A stretch of 64,000 nt of DNA. Source: Bradyrhizobium tropiciagri (GTDB taxonomy: Bacteria; Pseudomonadota; Alphaproteobacteria; Rhizobiales; Xanthobacteraceae). Position numbers and translations under genes: made by a program. Positions 33,491 through 43,556 of the stretch are shown in pieces. Position 1 is the first letter of the stretch. Each line of letters opens with the position of its first letter. The stretch spans positions 186,001 through 250,000 of the forward strand of contig NZ_JAFCKF010000003.1 in the NCBI RefSeq assembly GCF_018130545.1, in the 5' to 3' direction. The notes under the pieces are model-generated. The model was given only the letters and a program-made list of their open reading frames with translations, ran no database searches and was not told the DNA's origin.

Positions 33491-34408
33491 CTACTGAGCC
33501 GGCTGAACCGGCGCCGGCGCTGCGGTGCCTCCGGTCGGCACCACGGCCTCGGCGGTCTTGGTCGCCTTCGCGACCTGCGGCAACGCCTCACCCTCCATCG
33601 CGCTGCTCACGAAGCGATCGCTGTTCTTCGGCTTCGCTTCGGCGACGGGGGTTGTGTCATCCTGCCGCGGCAGCACGTCGGCGACCGCATCCGTGGTGAC
33701 GAGATTGGTCAGCCGCAATTCGGCCGCCGACAATTCATGCAGGTCTTCCCACGGCGGCACGCTGAGTGCGAGCGACAGCAGCTCACCTGCTCCGCCCATG
33801 TCGAAGGTGTATTTGGCAAGACGGCCGATATCGCGCTCGACGATCATCAGGTCCTGAGCGGTGTAGCTCGCGGCCTTGGCGTCGTCGGCGCGGTCACCCA
33901 TCCAGATCTGATGCACGCGGACATGGGCGGCCGGCGGCACGTAGCGCGTCTTGCCGGACAACAGCAGGAATACGCACATCGACTCGCAATAGGCATCCGG
34001 CAGCACGCTGGCGCGGTCGCCCTGCGCGGCCTGATTGACGACGCTGGTGCCGACGGTGGTCAGCGCGCCGAGACCACGGAAGCGGCGCCCGAGCGCGATC
34101 GCGTCATTGACCGAACCGCCGCTGGAGTCGAGCACGATGGTGGCGCCGTTGAGTTGGCGGCTGCGCGCGAACTCGTCGAAATCCTTGGGGCTGTCGGCGG
34201 TGATGATGCCGACCGCCGATACCCAGCCCCGGCAATTCGGCTGGCATGAGATCCAGCTGAACTTCATCGGCAGCTTGCGCTCTTCGAGGGTGGAGCTCGC
34301 CTGTGCGGAACTTCCCGCTGTCGTGACGGTGCCGGACACTGCAAAGCAAAGAGCAACGGCGCCGGTGAGCGCCCAACTGCGCAACGAGAGCGACTTGACG
34401 AGCCTCAA
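33491..34408 (-). CDS. Periplasmic ClpP/crotonase-like protein, first copy (COG3904-like)
   Basis: A 305-residue exported protein. TTG 34408 is preferred as start: it is preceded by GGGGGAAGGAA and begins a signal peptide (LRLVKSLSLRSWALTGAVALCFAVSG). A GTG at 34474 is an alternative. The ClpP/SppA-like fold is indicated by LDSSGGSVNDAIALG (oxyanion SGG turn), the Ser in YCESMCVFLLLSG and His in AHVRVHQIW. The mature protein ends in a Pro/Ala-rich tail. A related gene lies at 36.5 kb. Substrate unknown. Confidence 0.7.
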   Translation of the reverse strand: MRLVKSLSLRSWALTGAVALCFAVSGTVTTAGSSAQASSTLEERKLPMKFSWISCQPNCRGWVSAVGIITADSPKDFDEFARSRQLNGATIVLDSSGGSVNDAIALGRRFRGLGALTTVGTSVVNQAAQGDRASVLPDAYCESMCVFLLLSGKTRYVPPAAHVRVHQIWMGDRADDAKAASYTAQDLMIVERDIGRLAKYTFDMGGAGELLSLALSVPPWEDLHELSAAELRLTNLVTTDAVADVLPRQDDTTPVAEAKPKNSDRFVSSAMEGEALPQVAKATKTAEAVVPTGGTAAPAPVQPAQ

Positions 34409-34648
34409 TTTGGTTCCTTCCCCCAAGCCCTTGGTGATGCGAGCGGTGGCAATGGCCCCATGGCAATGCGCCACGATTCCGTCATCGGCGCGTTATGGGA
34501 ACGGTAGCCTTGCTGACCTGGACCGTCCATAGGACCCTTGCTGCAGCGCCATTTGCGCTGTGCAATAGTCACGAACTGTGGCGTAAATATCTGCAATTGA
34601 ACAGTTCCTTCGCTTGGAACCCCCGCAAGACTACGTACATACTTGCGT

Positions 34649-35002
34649 ATGCCGTCGACAGATCATTCAACATCTCATCATCCACGATGCATGGACTGTG
34701 CCACCACCGCGCGCCGATTGCCGCGCAATTTCGGCCGCGCCCTGATCTGGATCTACCGGCACACGCTGTCGCCGCTGGTCGGCTACAACTGCCGGCATCT
34801 GCCGACCTGCTCGGTCTATGGCGATGAGGCGATCGAGCGCTTCGGATTATGGGGCGGCGGATGGATGACGCTGGCACGGCTGCTGCGCTGCCAGCCCTGG
34901 GGCACGTCGGGAATCGATAACGTGCCGGCGGCAAAGCCACCGGGCGCACACTGGTATCTACCCTGGCGCTATGGTCGCTGGCGCGGCGTCAACGACAGCT
35001 GA
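34649..35002 (+). CDS. yidD: Membrane protein insertion efficiency factor
   Basis: A 117-residue YidD protein from ATG 34649. The signature is complete: GYNCRHLPTCSVYGDEAIERFG, GGWMTLARLLRCQPWG and a final DNVP. YidD assists YidC in inserting inner-membrane proteins; it is normally found between rnpA and yidC, whereas here it is alone, a frequent situation in this order. The N-terminal 25 residues are His/Ser-rich and longer than usual. The in-frame TTG 34643 is a less likely start. Confidence 0.85.
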   Translation: MPSTDHSTSHHPRCMDCATTARRLPRNFGRALIWIYRHTLSPLVGYNCRHLPTCSVYGDEAIERFGLWGGGWMTLARLLRCQPWGTSGIDNVPAAKPPGAHWYLPWRYGRWRGVNDS

Positions 35003-35118
35003 TCGATTGCTGCGGCGCTTCCAAGCGCGGCGCGCATTGCTGGTTCGGCGGAACTGTGGCGATACCTTGCGCATTGTTTCTCTGCCCTCTTGGGATCCCC
35101 TTTGGGGAGGAAGCAACA

Positions 35119-35286
35119 ATGCGCTGGAAAATCAGCCACAATGGTCACGATCCCCGGCAGATCGATTTGCTGGCGGTGCTTGCCCTGCTCGTCGTGATTG
35201 TTGGTGCCTACGGCTACTTCACCCACAATTCGAGCAAGCCGAGCACGACGGCATTCATCGTGCCGAGCCAGAGCGTGAAGTGGTGA
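35119..35286 (+). CDS. 55-residue single-helix membrane protein
   Basis: From ATG 35119 with a strong ribosome binding site (GGGGAGGAAG). A basic N-terminus (MRWKISHNGHDPRQ) is followed by one transmembrane helix (DLLAVLALLVVIVGAYGYF) and a short polar tail (HNSSKPSTTAFIVPSQ). It resembles small orphan membrane proteins common in Bradyrhizobium. Function unknown. Confidence 0.65.
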   Translation: MRWKISHNGHDPRQIDLLAVLALLVVIVGAYGYFTHNSSKPSTTAFIVPSQSVKW

Positions 35287-35295
35287 AGCGCTTGC

Positions 35296-36456
35296 TCACT
35301 CCGCCGCGGCAGCGCGCACCGGGCGCGGCCGCGTGATCAGCACGACCACCAGGGCCGCCGCAACGAAGGCGGTGGCGACGTAGCCCGCGCTGTAGAGCCA
35401 TTCGCGCGCGAACAGCAAGCCGCCGATCGCGGAGCCGATGGCTTGGCCGACATACAGCACCGAGGTGTTGAGCGAGACCGATGCCGACGCGAGCGCCGGC
35501 GCGGCACCGACCAGCCGCACCTGCTGCATCGAATTGGTCGACGCGAAGCCGAGCCCCCACACCGCAACCGAGGCCGCCATCAACGCATAGGCGCCGGCGC
35601 TCAGTGCCCAGCCGGCGACGCCGGCGAGCAGCATCGCGGTGAACAGCACCGACGTCTTCCACGCTCCCCAGGTATCCACGATGCGCGTTGCGATCGCGAT
35701 GCCGACGAATCCGAAGATGCCGTAGAGCGCGAACACGATGCTGATGGCGTCGGCATTGGCGCCGGTCAGCTTGGCGAGCAGCGGGCCCATGAAGGTGAAC
35801 ACCACGAACTGGCCGGACATCTGCAGCGTCGTGACCGACAGCAGCAGGATGACGGTCGGATTGCGGCCGAGCTCGGCCCAGGTCCGCAAGGCCACCGGCG
35901 CGCCATGCAGTCCGCCGGGCAGCCGCCACCACAGCAGCAGCGAGCTCACGAGCCCGGTCAGCGCGATCGCGCCATAGGTCGTGCGAAAGCCGTAACGGCT
36001 GGCGATGAAGGTGATCAACGGCAGCCCGATCGCAGCCGCGAGCGACCAGCCGAGGAAGATGTAGGCGATCGTGCTGCCGCGCTTCTCTACCGGGACGATC
36101 AGCGCCGCAGTGCCGGCCGCCTGCGGGGTGTAGAGCACACCGACCGCGAGCATCACCAGGCGAATGATCAGGAGGCTGTCGTAGTCCGGCGCGAAGGCCG
36201 ATGCCGCATTGGTCAACGTCAGCACCAGCAGCGTCGCCGTCAGCAGAGCGCGCCGTTCGAACCGGCTGGTCAGCCACGCCGTCACCGGCGAGCCCACGCA
36301 CAGCACGATGGCGCCAAAGGTGATCAGGAGACCCGCGGTGTGGATCGTGACGCCGAGCCCATTGGACAGCTCCGCCAACATGCCTGCCGGCGCCAGCACC
36401 GAGCAGCCGGTGACGATGTTGCCGAGCATCAATGCGGTGGGAGCGAAGCGTTTCAC
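35296..36456 (-). CDS. MFS transporter of the AraJ/YdhP type
   Basis: A 386-residue twelve-helix transporter. The helix 2-3 loop motif is ERRALLTATLL, and GTAALIVPVEKRGSTIAY in helix 5 and the pattern WSLAAAIGLPLITFIASRYGFRTTY match the DHA1-type drug:H+ antiporter family near AraJ/YdhP. Substrate unknown. The ATG at 36456 begins MKRFAPTALMLGN. It stands alone on the minus strand. Confidence 0.85.
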   Translation of the reverse strand: MKRFAPTALMLGNIVTGCSVLAPAGMLAELSNGLGVTIHTAGLLITFGAIVLCVGSPVTAWLTSRFERRALLTATLLVLTLTNAASAFAPDYDSLLIIRLVMLAVGVLYTPQAAGTAALIVPVEKRGSTIAYIFLGWSLAAAIGLPLITFIASRYGFRTTYGAIALTGLVSSLLLWWRLPGGLHGAPVALRTWAELGRNPTVILLLSVTTLQMSGQFVVFTFMGPLLAKLTGANADAISIVFALYGIFGFVGIAIATRIVDTWGAWKTSVLFTAMLLAGVAGWALSAGAYALMAASVAVWGLGFASTNSMQQVRLVGAAPALASASVSLNTSVLYVGQAIGSAIGGLLFAREWLYSAGYVATAFVAAALVVVLITRPRPVRAAAAE

Positions 36457-36535
36457 GCGGCGGTGTTAGCAGACTCCGAGATCAATGCAACTGCATCTAA
36501 ATGCATGGCACGTGATCACCCGGCGCCTCTTGCGC

Positions 36536-37852
36536 CTATGGCGAGGGCGACGCGGCCGGCGCCGCATTGACGCTCGGCGAAACGACAACCGGCGGAAACG
36601 AGCCGGCAGGCTTCGGGCCTGTGGCGGTCGTCGGACACGACGCCAGCAGCTGCGTCCATCCCTGCTCCAGCCCGGTGGTGTCGATATCGAATTTCGCGAA
36701 GCTCGGCTTCGGGTCGGACTTGGTATCGGGCTTAGCGTCCGACTTGGTATCTGACTTGCCGTCGGACGCCAGCGTGCTTTCACCGACCTGCAGATGCGGG
36801 GCCACCAGCATCGCCTTGACGGCGTCCGAGGACACCGGATCGCTCCAGACCTCGTATTTGCCGAACCGCGCCGGCAACCTGCCGAATGCGACGGTCTTGG
36901 TGGCGCCGGCCATCATCACCACCGTGCTCTTGCCGGCGGCGCCCTCGTCGAACTCGCGGACGAACATCAGCCGCCCGCGATCCTTGTTCTCGCAGAACAG
37001 CCGCCACTCCATCATGCGGAACGAGCTGCCGTCGCCCTTTTTCTCCTGCGCGATCTTGCGAACATAGGGCCGCGTTTCCTTCTCCACCGCCCACAGTGTT
37101 TCCGGCAAAGGCCGCGTATCGATACCAAATCGATAGAGTTCCGGCCGTGTCAGCACGTGCAGGTTCTCGAACTTCACGCTCCGGATCAGCTCGCTGAGCT
37201 CATGGCTGATCCCCATCGCCGCCAGGAACTTGTCGCGGTCGCGATCGGCGCTCACCATCTCGCGTCGCCTGAAATCGGCGACGACCTGCGCGGATGGATG
37301 TCCGTGCACGACGAACATCAGCTTGGAATTGTGGACCCCGACCACCGAATCAGGCGCCACCTCGCGGTTGGTCGCGCCCACGAACAGATAGGCGCAGGCC
37401 GAAACGCACATCGCGTTGCGCGTGGTGAGTTGGGCCTCGACCTCGCCCTTCGCAGCCTTGATCTTCAGGCAGGCGGCATCGGTTTGCGTGCCCGTGGAAC
37501 AGGCGGGCACGGTGGTGCGGCCGATTCGGGCGATCGCGTTGTGTGTGCGCAGAAACCGCGCGATCCCATAGGACTGCTCGACGTTTCCGCCCGGCGAATG
37601 CAGATAGATCGGAAGCTGCTTGTCCTTGATGGGAAAAAGGAAGGTGCGAATCCGCTGCGCGGCTTCCCGATCGATCTCGCCTTCGATCGCGATCCAGCGA
37701 TCGCAACCGGCGCCGCAAGCATTCGGCGGTCCCTTGGCGAGATAGATGGTCAGCTTCTTCGCAAATCCGGCCTTCTCGACCGGTGTGTCTTCCGCCCGCA
37801 AGGTGCCCGGGATCAGAAGCAACGCCACGAAAAACAGGAGACGGGAAAACAT
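36536..37852 (-). CDS. Periplasmic ClpP/crotonase-like protein, second copy (COG3904-like)
   Basis: A 438-residue exported protein from ATG 37852; the signal peptide is MFSRLLFFVALLLIPGTLRA. The ClpP-like segments are LHSPGGNVEQSYGIAR, CVSACAYLFVGATNREV and VGVHNSK, matching those of the gene at 33.5 kb. The C-terminal 80 residues are low-complexity Asp/Lys/Pro repeats (SDTKSDAKPDTKSDPK). Four Cys near residues 45-110 suggest disulfides. It may be a periplasmic serine protease; the catalytic set is not certain. Confidence 0.75.
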   Translation of the reverse strand: MFSRLLFFVALLLIPGTLRAEDTPVEKAGFAKKLTIYLAKGPPNACGAGCDRWIAIEGEIDREAAQRIRTFLFPIKDKQLPIYLHSPGGNVEQSYGIARFLRTHNAIARIGRTTVPACSTGTQTDAACLKIKAAKGEVEAQLTTRNAMCVSACAYLFVGATNREVAPDSVVGVHNSKLMFVVHGHPSAQVVADFRRREMVSADRDRDKFLAAMGISHELSELIRSVKFENLHVLTRPELYRFGIDTRPLPETLWAVEKETRPYVRKIAQEKKGDGSSFRMMEWRLFCENKDRGRLMFVREFDEGAAGKSTVVMMAGATKTVAFGRLPARFGKYEVWSDPVSSDAVKAMLVAPHLQVGESTLASDGKSDTKSDAKPDTKSDPKPSFAKFDIDTTGLEQGWTQLLASCPTTATGPKPAGSFPPVVVSPSVNAAPAASPSP

Positions 37853-37999
37853 GAACCTTGCGGATGGCGCGATGGCGGAAAATGGACGCCGGACGTTAGA
37901 CGATGATCGGCAGCGTCGCAACGATCAGTGGCGCCCGATGCAGACGAGCCTCCCTCGATTCCGCGCAGCCGGCGGTCCATTTTCTTGATATTGCCGGAT

Positions 38000-38027
38000 T
38001 GCAGGCGTCAAATCCCCTGCTATACCG
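38000..38027 (+). promoter_or_regulatory. Candidate thrS promoter
   Basis: TTGCAG (38000-38005) and TATACC (38022-38027) are separated by 16 bp and lie 53 bp upstream of the thrS start codon. The match is fair for a sigma-70-type promoter; no T-box or other leader structure was seen. Confidence 0.35.
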
Positions 38028-38079
38028 CTGCTTTCCGCTTACCTGCGCTCGTTCGCAGGAGTGAGCTACAGGAGACATC

Positions 38080-40128
38080 ATGGCAGACACGCCCCCCAAA
38101 TCCGAATCCGGATTCCAGTACAGCCTCTCTAACCTCAAGCCCGCAGAACCCGTGGACAAGATCGCCCTCACCTTCCCTGATGGAGCGAGGCGCGATTTCC
38201 CGAGAGGGACGACCGGTCTCGACATCGCCCGGGGCATTTCGCCCTCACTCGCCAAGCGCACCGTCGCGATGGCGCTCGACGGCACGATTGCCGACCTCAA
38301 CGATCCCATCGAAGCCGATGCAAAGATCGAGCTGATCGGCCGCGAAGACCCGCGCGCGCTGGAACTGATCCGGCACGATGCCGCGCATGTGCTGGCCGAA
38401 GCCGTGCAGTCGCTGTGGCCGGGCACCCAGGTCACGATCGGCCCTGTCATCGAGAACGGCTTCTACTACGACTTCTTCCGCAACGAGCCGTTCACCCCGG
38501 AAGATTTTGCCGCGATCGAGAAGCGGATGCGCGAGATCATCGCGCGCGACAAGCCGTTCACCAAGGAAGTCTGGGATCGCGAGAAGACCAAGCAGGTGTT
38601 CCGCGACAAGGGCGAGGCCTTCAAGGTCGAGCTGGTCGACGCGATTCCCGGCAACGAGCCGATCAAGATCTATTTCCAGGGCGACTGGTTCGATCTCTGC
38701 CGTGGCCCGCACATGACCTCCACCGGCAAGGTCGGCAACGCCTTCAAGCTGATGAAGGTGGCCGGCGCCTATTGGCGCGGCGATTCCAACAATCCGATGC
38801 TGACCCGCATCTACGGCACGGCATTCGCCAAGCAGGAAGACCTCGACGCCTACCTCAGGCAGATCGAGGAGGCCGAGAAGCGCGACCACCGCAAGCTCGG
38901 CCGCGAGCTCGACCTGTTCCACTTCCAGGAGGAAGGCCCCGGCGTGGTGTTCTGGCACCCGAAGGGCTGGACCATCTTCCAGCAGTTGATCGCCTATATG
39001 CGGCGCCGGCTGCTCGGCGACTACAACGAGGTCAACGCGCCGCAGATCCTCGACAAGGTGCTGTGGGAGACCTCGGGCCACTGGGACTGGTACCGCGAGA
39101 ACATGTTCGCAGCGCAATCCGCCGGCGACGAGGCCGAGGACAAGCGCTGGTTCGCGCTGAAGCCGATGAACTGCCCGGGCCATGTGCAGATCTTCAAGCA
39201 CGGGCTGAAGAGCTACCGCGATCTGCCGCTGCGGCTCGCCGAGTTCGGCGTCGTGCATCGCTACGAGCCGTCGGGCGCGATGCACGGCCTGATGCGGGTG
39301 CGTGGCTTCACCCAGGACGACGCTCACGTGTTCTGCACCGAGCAGCAGCTCGCCGAAGAATGCCTCAAGATCAACGACCTGATCCTGTCGACCTATGCCG
39401 ATTTCGGCTTCGACGGCGAGCTCACGGTCAAGCTCTCGACGCGGCCGGAGAAGCGGGTCGGCACCGACGAGATGTGGGATCACGCCGAGCGCGTGATGGC
39501 CACCGTGCTGTCGGAGATCAAGGCCAAGGGCAGCAACCGGATCCGCACCGAGATCAATCCCGGCGAAGGCGCGTTCTACGGGCCGAAGTTCGAATATGTG
39601 CTGCGCGACGCCATCGGCCGCGATTGGCAGTGCGGCACCACGCAGGTCGACTTCAACCTCCCGGAACGGTTCGGCGCGTTCTACATCGATCACGACGGCT
39701 CGAAGAAGGCACCTGTCATGGTGCACCGCGCGATCTGCGGCTCGATGGAGCGCTTCATCGGCATCCTGATCGAGCACTATGCCGGCAACTTCCCGCTCTG
39801 GCTGGCGCCGACGCAGCTCGTGGTCACGACCATCACCTCCGAAGGCGACGAATACGCCAAGGTGGTGGCGGCGGCGGCGCGCCGCGCGGGCTTGCGGGTC
39901 GAGATCGACCTGCGCAACGAGAAGATCAACTACAAGGTCCGCGAACATTCGCTGGCCAAGATCCCGGCCCTGCTCGTCGTCGGCAAGAAGGAAGCCGAAA
40001 CCCATTCGGTCTCGGTCCGCCGCCTCGGCAGCGAGCGCCAGACCGTGATGCCGACCGACGAGGCGATCGCCGCGCTGGTCGATGAAGCAACCCCGCCGGA
40101 CGTGAAGCAGGCGCGATCCGTCGCCTGA
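38080..40128 (+). CDS. thrS: Threonyl-tRNA synthetase
   Basis: A 682-residue class II aminoacyl-tRNA synthetase, about 40 residues longer than E. coli ThrRS, mostly at the N-terminus. The TGS domain is near residues 25-85 ([16 protein letters not shown]), the editing domain near 90-240 ([24 protein letters not shown]) and the catalytic core near 290-570 ([38 protein letters not shown]), followed by the anticodon domain ([14 protein letters not shown]). The ribosome binding site CAGGAGACATC sets the ATG. Confidence 0.96.
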   Translation: MADTPPKSESGFQYSLSNLKPAEPVDKIALTFPDGARRDFPRGTTGLDIARGISPSLAKRTVAMALDGTIADLNDPIEADAKIELIGREDPRALELIRHDAAHVLAEAVQSLWPGTQVTIGPVIENGFYYDFFRNEPFTPEDFAAIEKRMREIIARDKPFTKEVWDREKTKQVFRDKGEAFKVELVDAIPGNEPIKIYFQGDWFDLCRGPHMTSTGKVGNAFKLMKVAGAYWRGDSNNPMLTRIYGTAFAKQEDLDAYLRQIEEAEKRDHRKLGRELDLFHFQEEGPGVVFWHPKGWTIFQQLIAYMRRRLLGDYNEVNAPQILDKVLWETSGHWDWYRENMFAAQSAGDEAEDKRWFALKPMNCPGHVQIFKHGLKSYRDLPLRLAEFGVVHRYEPSGAMHGLMRVRGFTQDDAHVFCTEQQLAEECLKINDLILSTYADFGFDGELTVKLSTRPEKRVGTDEMWDHAERVMATVLSEIKAKGSNRIRTEINPGEGAFYGPKFEYVLRDAIGRDWQCGTTQVDFNLPERFGAFYIDHDGSKKAPVMVHRAICGSMERFIGILIEHYAGNFPLWLAPTQLVVTTITSEGDEYAKVVAAAARRAGLRVEIDLRNEKINYKVREHSLAKIPALLVVGKKEAETHSVSVRRLGSERQTVMPTDEAIAALVDEATPPDVKQARSVA

Positions 40129-40166
40129 TCTTCACAATCGGTCTAAACTGGCTTTCGCAGGCTTGG

Positions 40167-40193
40167 TCGTGCCCCCATCTTGGGGGCACGACT
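40167..40193. terminator. Strong hairpin between thrS and the nitroreductase
   Basis: GTCGTGCCCCC pairs perfectly with GGGGGCACGAC around a 5-base loop (ATCTT). There is no T run, so it may slow transcription or protect the thrS mRNA end instead of ending it fully. Confidence 0.55.
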
Positions 40194-40206
40194 CCACTTG
40201 AAGGAC

Positions 40207-40776
40207 ATGTCCGTGCCCGATGCCATTGAACTTCTGAAGACACGCCGCTCGATGAAACCGCGCGAGATGACCGGCCCGGGCCCGTCCGCAGCCGAGCTCG
40301 AAACCATTCTGACGATCGGTGCCCGCGTGCCTGACCACGGCAAGCTCGCGCCCTGGCGCTTCATCGTGTTCGAGGGCGACGCCCGCGCGCGCGCCGGCGA
40401 CGTGATCGCAAAAGTCTTCGCCCGGAAAAATCCCGGCGCGCCGGCCTCCGATATCGAGGTCGAGAAGAAGCGCCTGACCGATGCGCCGCTGGTGATCGGC
40501 ATCGTCTCCTTCACCAAACCGCACCCGAAGGTGCCGCCGTGGGAGCAGGAACTGTCGGCGGGCGCGAGCGCGATGAACATCGTCACCGCCGCCACGGCCC
40601 TCGGCTACGGCGCCTGCTGGCTGACCGGCTGGTTCGTCTTCGATCGCGACGTGCTCGACGGTCTCGGCCTGAAGCCGGACGAGAAGCTCGCCGGCCTGAT
40701 CCACATCGGAACTCCGACCAAGCCGAGCGAGGACCGCCCGCGCCCGGCGCTGTCGGATATCGTGACGCGGTTCTAG
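40207..40776 (+). CDS. Nitroreductase family protein (YdjA-like)
   Basis: A 189-residue FMN-dependent oxidoreductase of the YdjA-type nitroreductases. Landmarks are IELLKTRRSMKP near the N-terminus (FMN phosphate binding), RVPDHGKLAPWRF, and GYGACWLTGW near residue 138. The substrate is unknown; enzymes of this group reduce nitro compounds or quinones with NAD(P)H. The ATG at 40207 follows AAGGAC. It lies 78 bp after thrS with a hairpin between, so it could be co-transcribed or separate. Confidence 0.88.
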   Translation: MSVPDAIELLKTRRSMKPREMTGPGPSAAELETILTIGARVPDHGKLAPWRFIVFEGDARARAGDVIAKVFARKNPGAPASDIEVEKKRLTDAPLVIGIVSFTKPHPKVPPWEQELSAGASAMNIVTAATALGYGACWLTGWFVFDRDVLDGLGLKPDEKLAGLIHIGTPTKPSEDRPRPALSDIVTRF

Positions 40777-40788
40777 ACTGTAGACCTC

Positions 40789-40875
40789 GTCATTGCCGGG
40801 CTTGACCCGGCAATCCATCAAGACCAGAGACTCTTTCGAAGCGGGGTGGATGGCCGGGTCGGGCCCGGCCATGAC
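40789..40875. repeat. Palindromic REP-like element
   Basis: CATTGCCGGGCTTGACCCGGCAATCC at the left can fold on itself, and GGATGGCCGGGTC...GGCCCGGCCATGAC at the right mirrors it. It follows the nitroreductase and precedes the end of the GGDEF/EAL gene, so it may act as a shared termination region. Confidence 0.6.
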
Positions 40876-40890
40876 AAGCGCAGAGAATGC

Positions 40891-43374
40891 TCAGGCCGCC
40901 TTCGACGCGCGCTCGGCAAAACCGCGCAGCAAGGCCGCGATCTCGTGCCCAGGCCTCGCGGCGCTGAACAGGAAGCCCTGCACCTCGTTGCAGCCTTCGG
41001 CGCGCAGCCAGTCGAGCTGATCCGTCGTCTCGACGCCTTCCGCGGTCGTGGTGATCTTGAGGCTGCGGCCGAGGCCGGAGATCGCGCGCACGATCGCGAC
41101 GCAGTCGGTGCGCCGCGCCAGGTCCTTGACGAAGGAACGGTCGATCTTGATCTTGTCGAACGGGAAGCTGCGCAGATAGCTCAGGCTGGAATAGCCGGTG
41201 CCGAAATCGTCCATCGAGATGCTGACGCCGAGTTCGCGCAGCTGATGCAGGATCGCGAGGTTGGCTTCGGTCTCCGCGAGAAACACCGACTCGGTGATCT
41301 CGAGTTCGAGCCGCCGCGCCGGCAGGCCGGAATGCGCCAGCGCCGAGATCACGGCCTGGACCAGATTGCGACTGCGGAACTGGACCGGCGACAGATTGAC
41401 GGCGACCTTGACGTCAGCCGGCCACTTCATCGCCTCGGCGCAGGCTTCGCGCAGCACCCACTCGCCGAGGGCTACGATCAGGCCGATGTCTTCGGCAACC
41501 GGGATGAACTCCGCGGGCGAGACCATGCCCTTCTGCGGATGCCGCCAGCGCAGCAATGACTCGAAGCCCGAGATGCGATCGGCCGCGATGTCGACCAGCG
41601 GCTGGTAGTGCAGCTCGAACTCGCCGTTGTTGAAGGCCACGCGCAGGTCGCGCTCCATATCGCGGCGCTTCTGCGCCTGCTGATCCATCTCCGGTTCGAA
41701 GAAGTGGTGCACGCCGCCGCCCTCGGCCTTGGCGCGATACAGCGCCATATCGGCATTGCGCATCAGTTCTTCCGAACTCGTGCCGTCGCCCGGCGACAGC
41801 GCGATCCCGATGCTGGCGCCGACCACGACCTCGAGCCCGTCGATGTTGTAGGGCGCGCTCAAGGCATCGATCAGCCGTTCGGCGAAGGCGCTGGCCTCGT
41901 TCGGCGAAGCGTCGGCGGCCAGCACGATCGCGAACTCGTCACCGCCGAGCCGGGCCGCCACATTGTCATCGCGGACCGCCTCGCGCAGCCGCTCCGCCAC
42001 CAGCTTGAGCAGCCGGTCGCCCATCGGATGCCCGAAGGAGTCGTTGACGTTCTTGAACAGGTCGAGGTCGACGCACATGACAGCGACGCGCTTGTTGCCG
42101 GAGCGGCCGCGCTCCAGCGCCTCGCCGAGACGCTGCTGGTAGAAGTCGCGGTTCGGCAGATTGGTAAGGCCGTCATGATGCGCCATATGCGCGATCCGCG
42201 CTTCGGCGGCGCGCCGCTCGGTGATGTCGACCACCGCGACCAGATAGCCGTCGCGCCCCTCGAACGCCACCTTGCGTCCGAAGGTCAGCACATGGATCTC
42301 GGTGCCGTCGGCCCTGATATGCCGCCAGTCGCGGCTCGATTGATAGACGTCGCCAATCTCGCGCAGCGCCGCGCTGTGCACGTTCCACTCGTCCACCGGC
42401 CAGATCTCGCGCAGTGTCATGCCGAGAAATCGCTCCCGGCTGTAGCCATAGTGCTGAACGGCCGCGTCGTTGACGCTGAGGAATTCCATCGTGCCGGCGT
42501 CGAACACCCACATCGGCATCGGGTTGTTTTCGAACAGCAGGCGGAACGACACCTCGCGCTGCTTCAGCGCGGTGACGTCGGTGACCGTCAGCGACAGCAT
42601 GTCGCTGAACGCCGTGACGCCGAGCCTGAGGCAGCGATCGCCGCTGTCGATCTCGAACTGCCCGCCGGGGCCGCTGCCGACGAATCCGCGCAAACGGTTC
42701 ATCACCGCCGGCGCTGCGAGCGGATTGCCGCCGGCGCTGAGCCTGCGCCACAGCAATTCGGTCGCGGGCTGCATCAGGAGCCTTGCGGCGCCCTGGTTGA
42801 GATGCACGACCTGGAAGTCGGCCGGCTCGCCCTGCGCGTCGCGGATCGCGGCGAGCGACAGCACGCCCTCGTCGGTGGCCGAGAAGATCGTGTCGAGAAG
42901 ATTGTACTGCGCATTGCACTCGTTGACGTAGACACCGACCAGGATACCGCCCCAGCGCGACCGCGTCGGCAGCGCCAGCACGTCGAAGGTCCGCACCAGG
43001 CCATCGCGCACGCAATGCGCCGACGCGAGATAGGGCCGGCAGTTCGCGCGCGCGTTTGCGGCGGCTTCTGTCAGCGCGGTGGCGCAGTCCGGCGGCAGCG
43101 CGCTGAGCGGAATGTCCCAGCGCTCGTCGTTCAGCCAGGTCTGGACATAGCGGCCGGTATGGGACGCGCACAGCACGCCATCGACCTCGCGCAACAACAC
43201 GATGTGATCCGCGAGCCGGCCGAGGCTGCCGAGCATCACGTCCTCATAGTGCGGCAGCTTCTCGCCGGGACGAACCGCGGCCTGCCACTTGCGTTGCAGC
43301 ACCGGAACGTCGGCGAACATCTCGGAACTGAACTTGGCCGATGTCTTTGCTGATTTCTTGTTGGCCATGTGCAT
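40891..43374 (-). CDS. PAS-GGDEF-EAL cyclic di-GMP protein
   Basis: An 827-residue cytosolic signalling protein. The N-terminal 260 residues resemble PAS-like sensory folds, a PAS domain follows at about 270-390 (LFENNPMPMWVFDAG), then the diguanylate cyclase domain (about 400-565) with an intact GGDEF site (RLGGDEFAIVL), then the phosphodiesterase domain (about 575-815) with ESL in FESLLRWRHP and DDFGTGYSSLSYL. Both catalytic sites look usable. It controls motility/biofilm-type behaviour in the family. It stands alone; ATG 43368 is an alternative start. Confidence 0.92.
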   Translation of the reverse strand: MHMANKKSAKTSAKFSSEMFADVPVLQRKWQAAVRPGEKLPHYEDVMLGSLGRLADHIVLLREVDGVLCASHTGRYVQTWLNDERWDIPLSALPPDCATALTEAAANARANCRPYLASAHCVRDGLVRTFDVLALPTRSRWGGILVGVYVNECNAQYNLLDTIFSATDEGVLSLAAIRDAQGEPADFQVVHLNQGAARLLMQPATELLWRRLSAGGNPLAAPAVMNRLRGFVGSGPGGQFEIDSGDRCLRLGVTAFSDMLSLTVTDVTALKQREVSFRLLFENNPMPMWVFDAGTMEFLSVNDAAVQHYGYSRERFLGMTLREIWPVDEWNVHSAALREIGDVYQSSRDWRHIRADGTEIHVLTFGRKVAFEGRDGYLVAVVDITERRAAEARIAHMAHHDGLTNLPNRDFYQQRLGEALERGRSGNKRVAVMCVDLDLFKNVNDSFGHPMGDRLLKLVAERLREAVRDDNVAARLGGDEFAIVLAADASPNEASAFAERLIDALSAPYNIDGLEVVVGASIGIALSPGDGTSSEELMRNADMALYRAKAEGGGVHHFFEPEMDQQAQKRRDMERDLRVAFNNGEFELHYQPLVDIAADRISGFESLLRWRHPQKGMVSPAEFIPVAEDIGLIVALGEWVLREACAEAMKWPADVKVAVNLSPVQFRSRNLVQAVISALAHSGLPARRLELEITESVFLAETEANLAILHQLRELGVSISMDDFGTGYSSLSYLRSFPFDKIKIDRSFVKDLARRTDCVAIVRAISGLGRSLKITTTAEGVETTDQLDWLRAEGCNEVQGFLFSAARPGHEIAALLRGFAERASKAA

Positions 43375-43556
43375 GGCACGCCCCGTTCACGCAAACGCTT
43401 ATCCCCGTGGCATCCAAGTCATGCCGCGGCTTAATGCCGTGTAAAAATAGTGAGCCCGCGCATCACCGCGAGCGATTATGACGGCTCAATTTTGCGCGAT
43501 GGTTAGTTGGCGTTAGAGACCATGACAATTGCATGAAAATGCAACCCGGCCGGACG

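Noticed and set aside
38245-40005. Long open frames opposite thrS, the decarboxylase and other large genes
   Set aside because: They follow the codon bias of the real gene on the other strand and contain no family motifs; GC-rich DNA produces such frames routinely.
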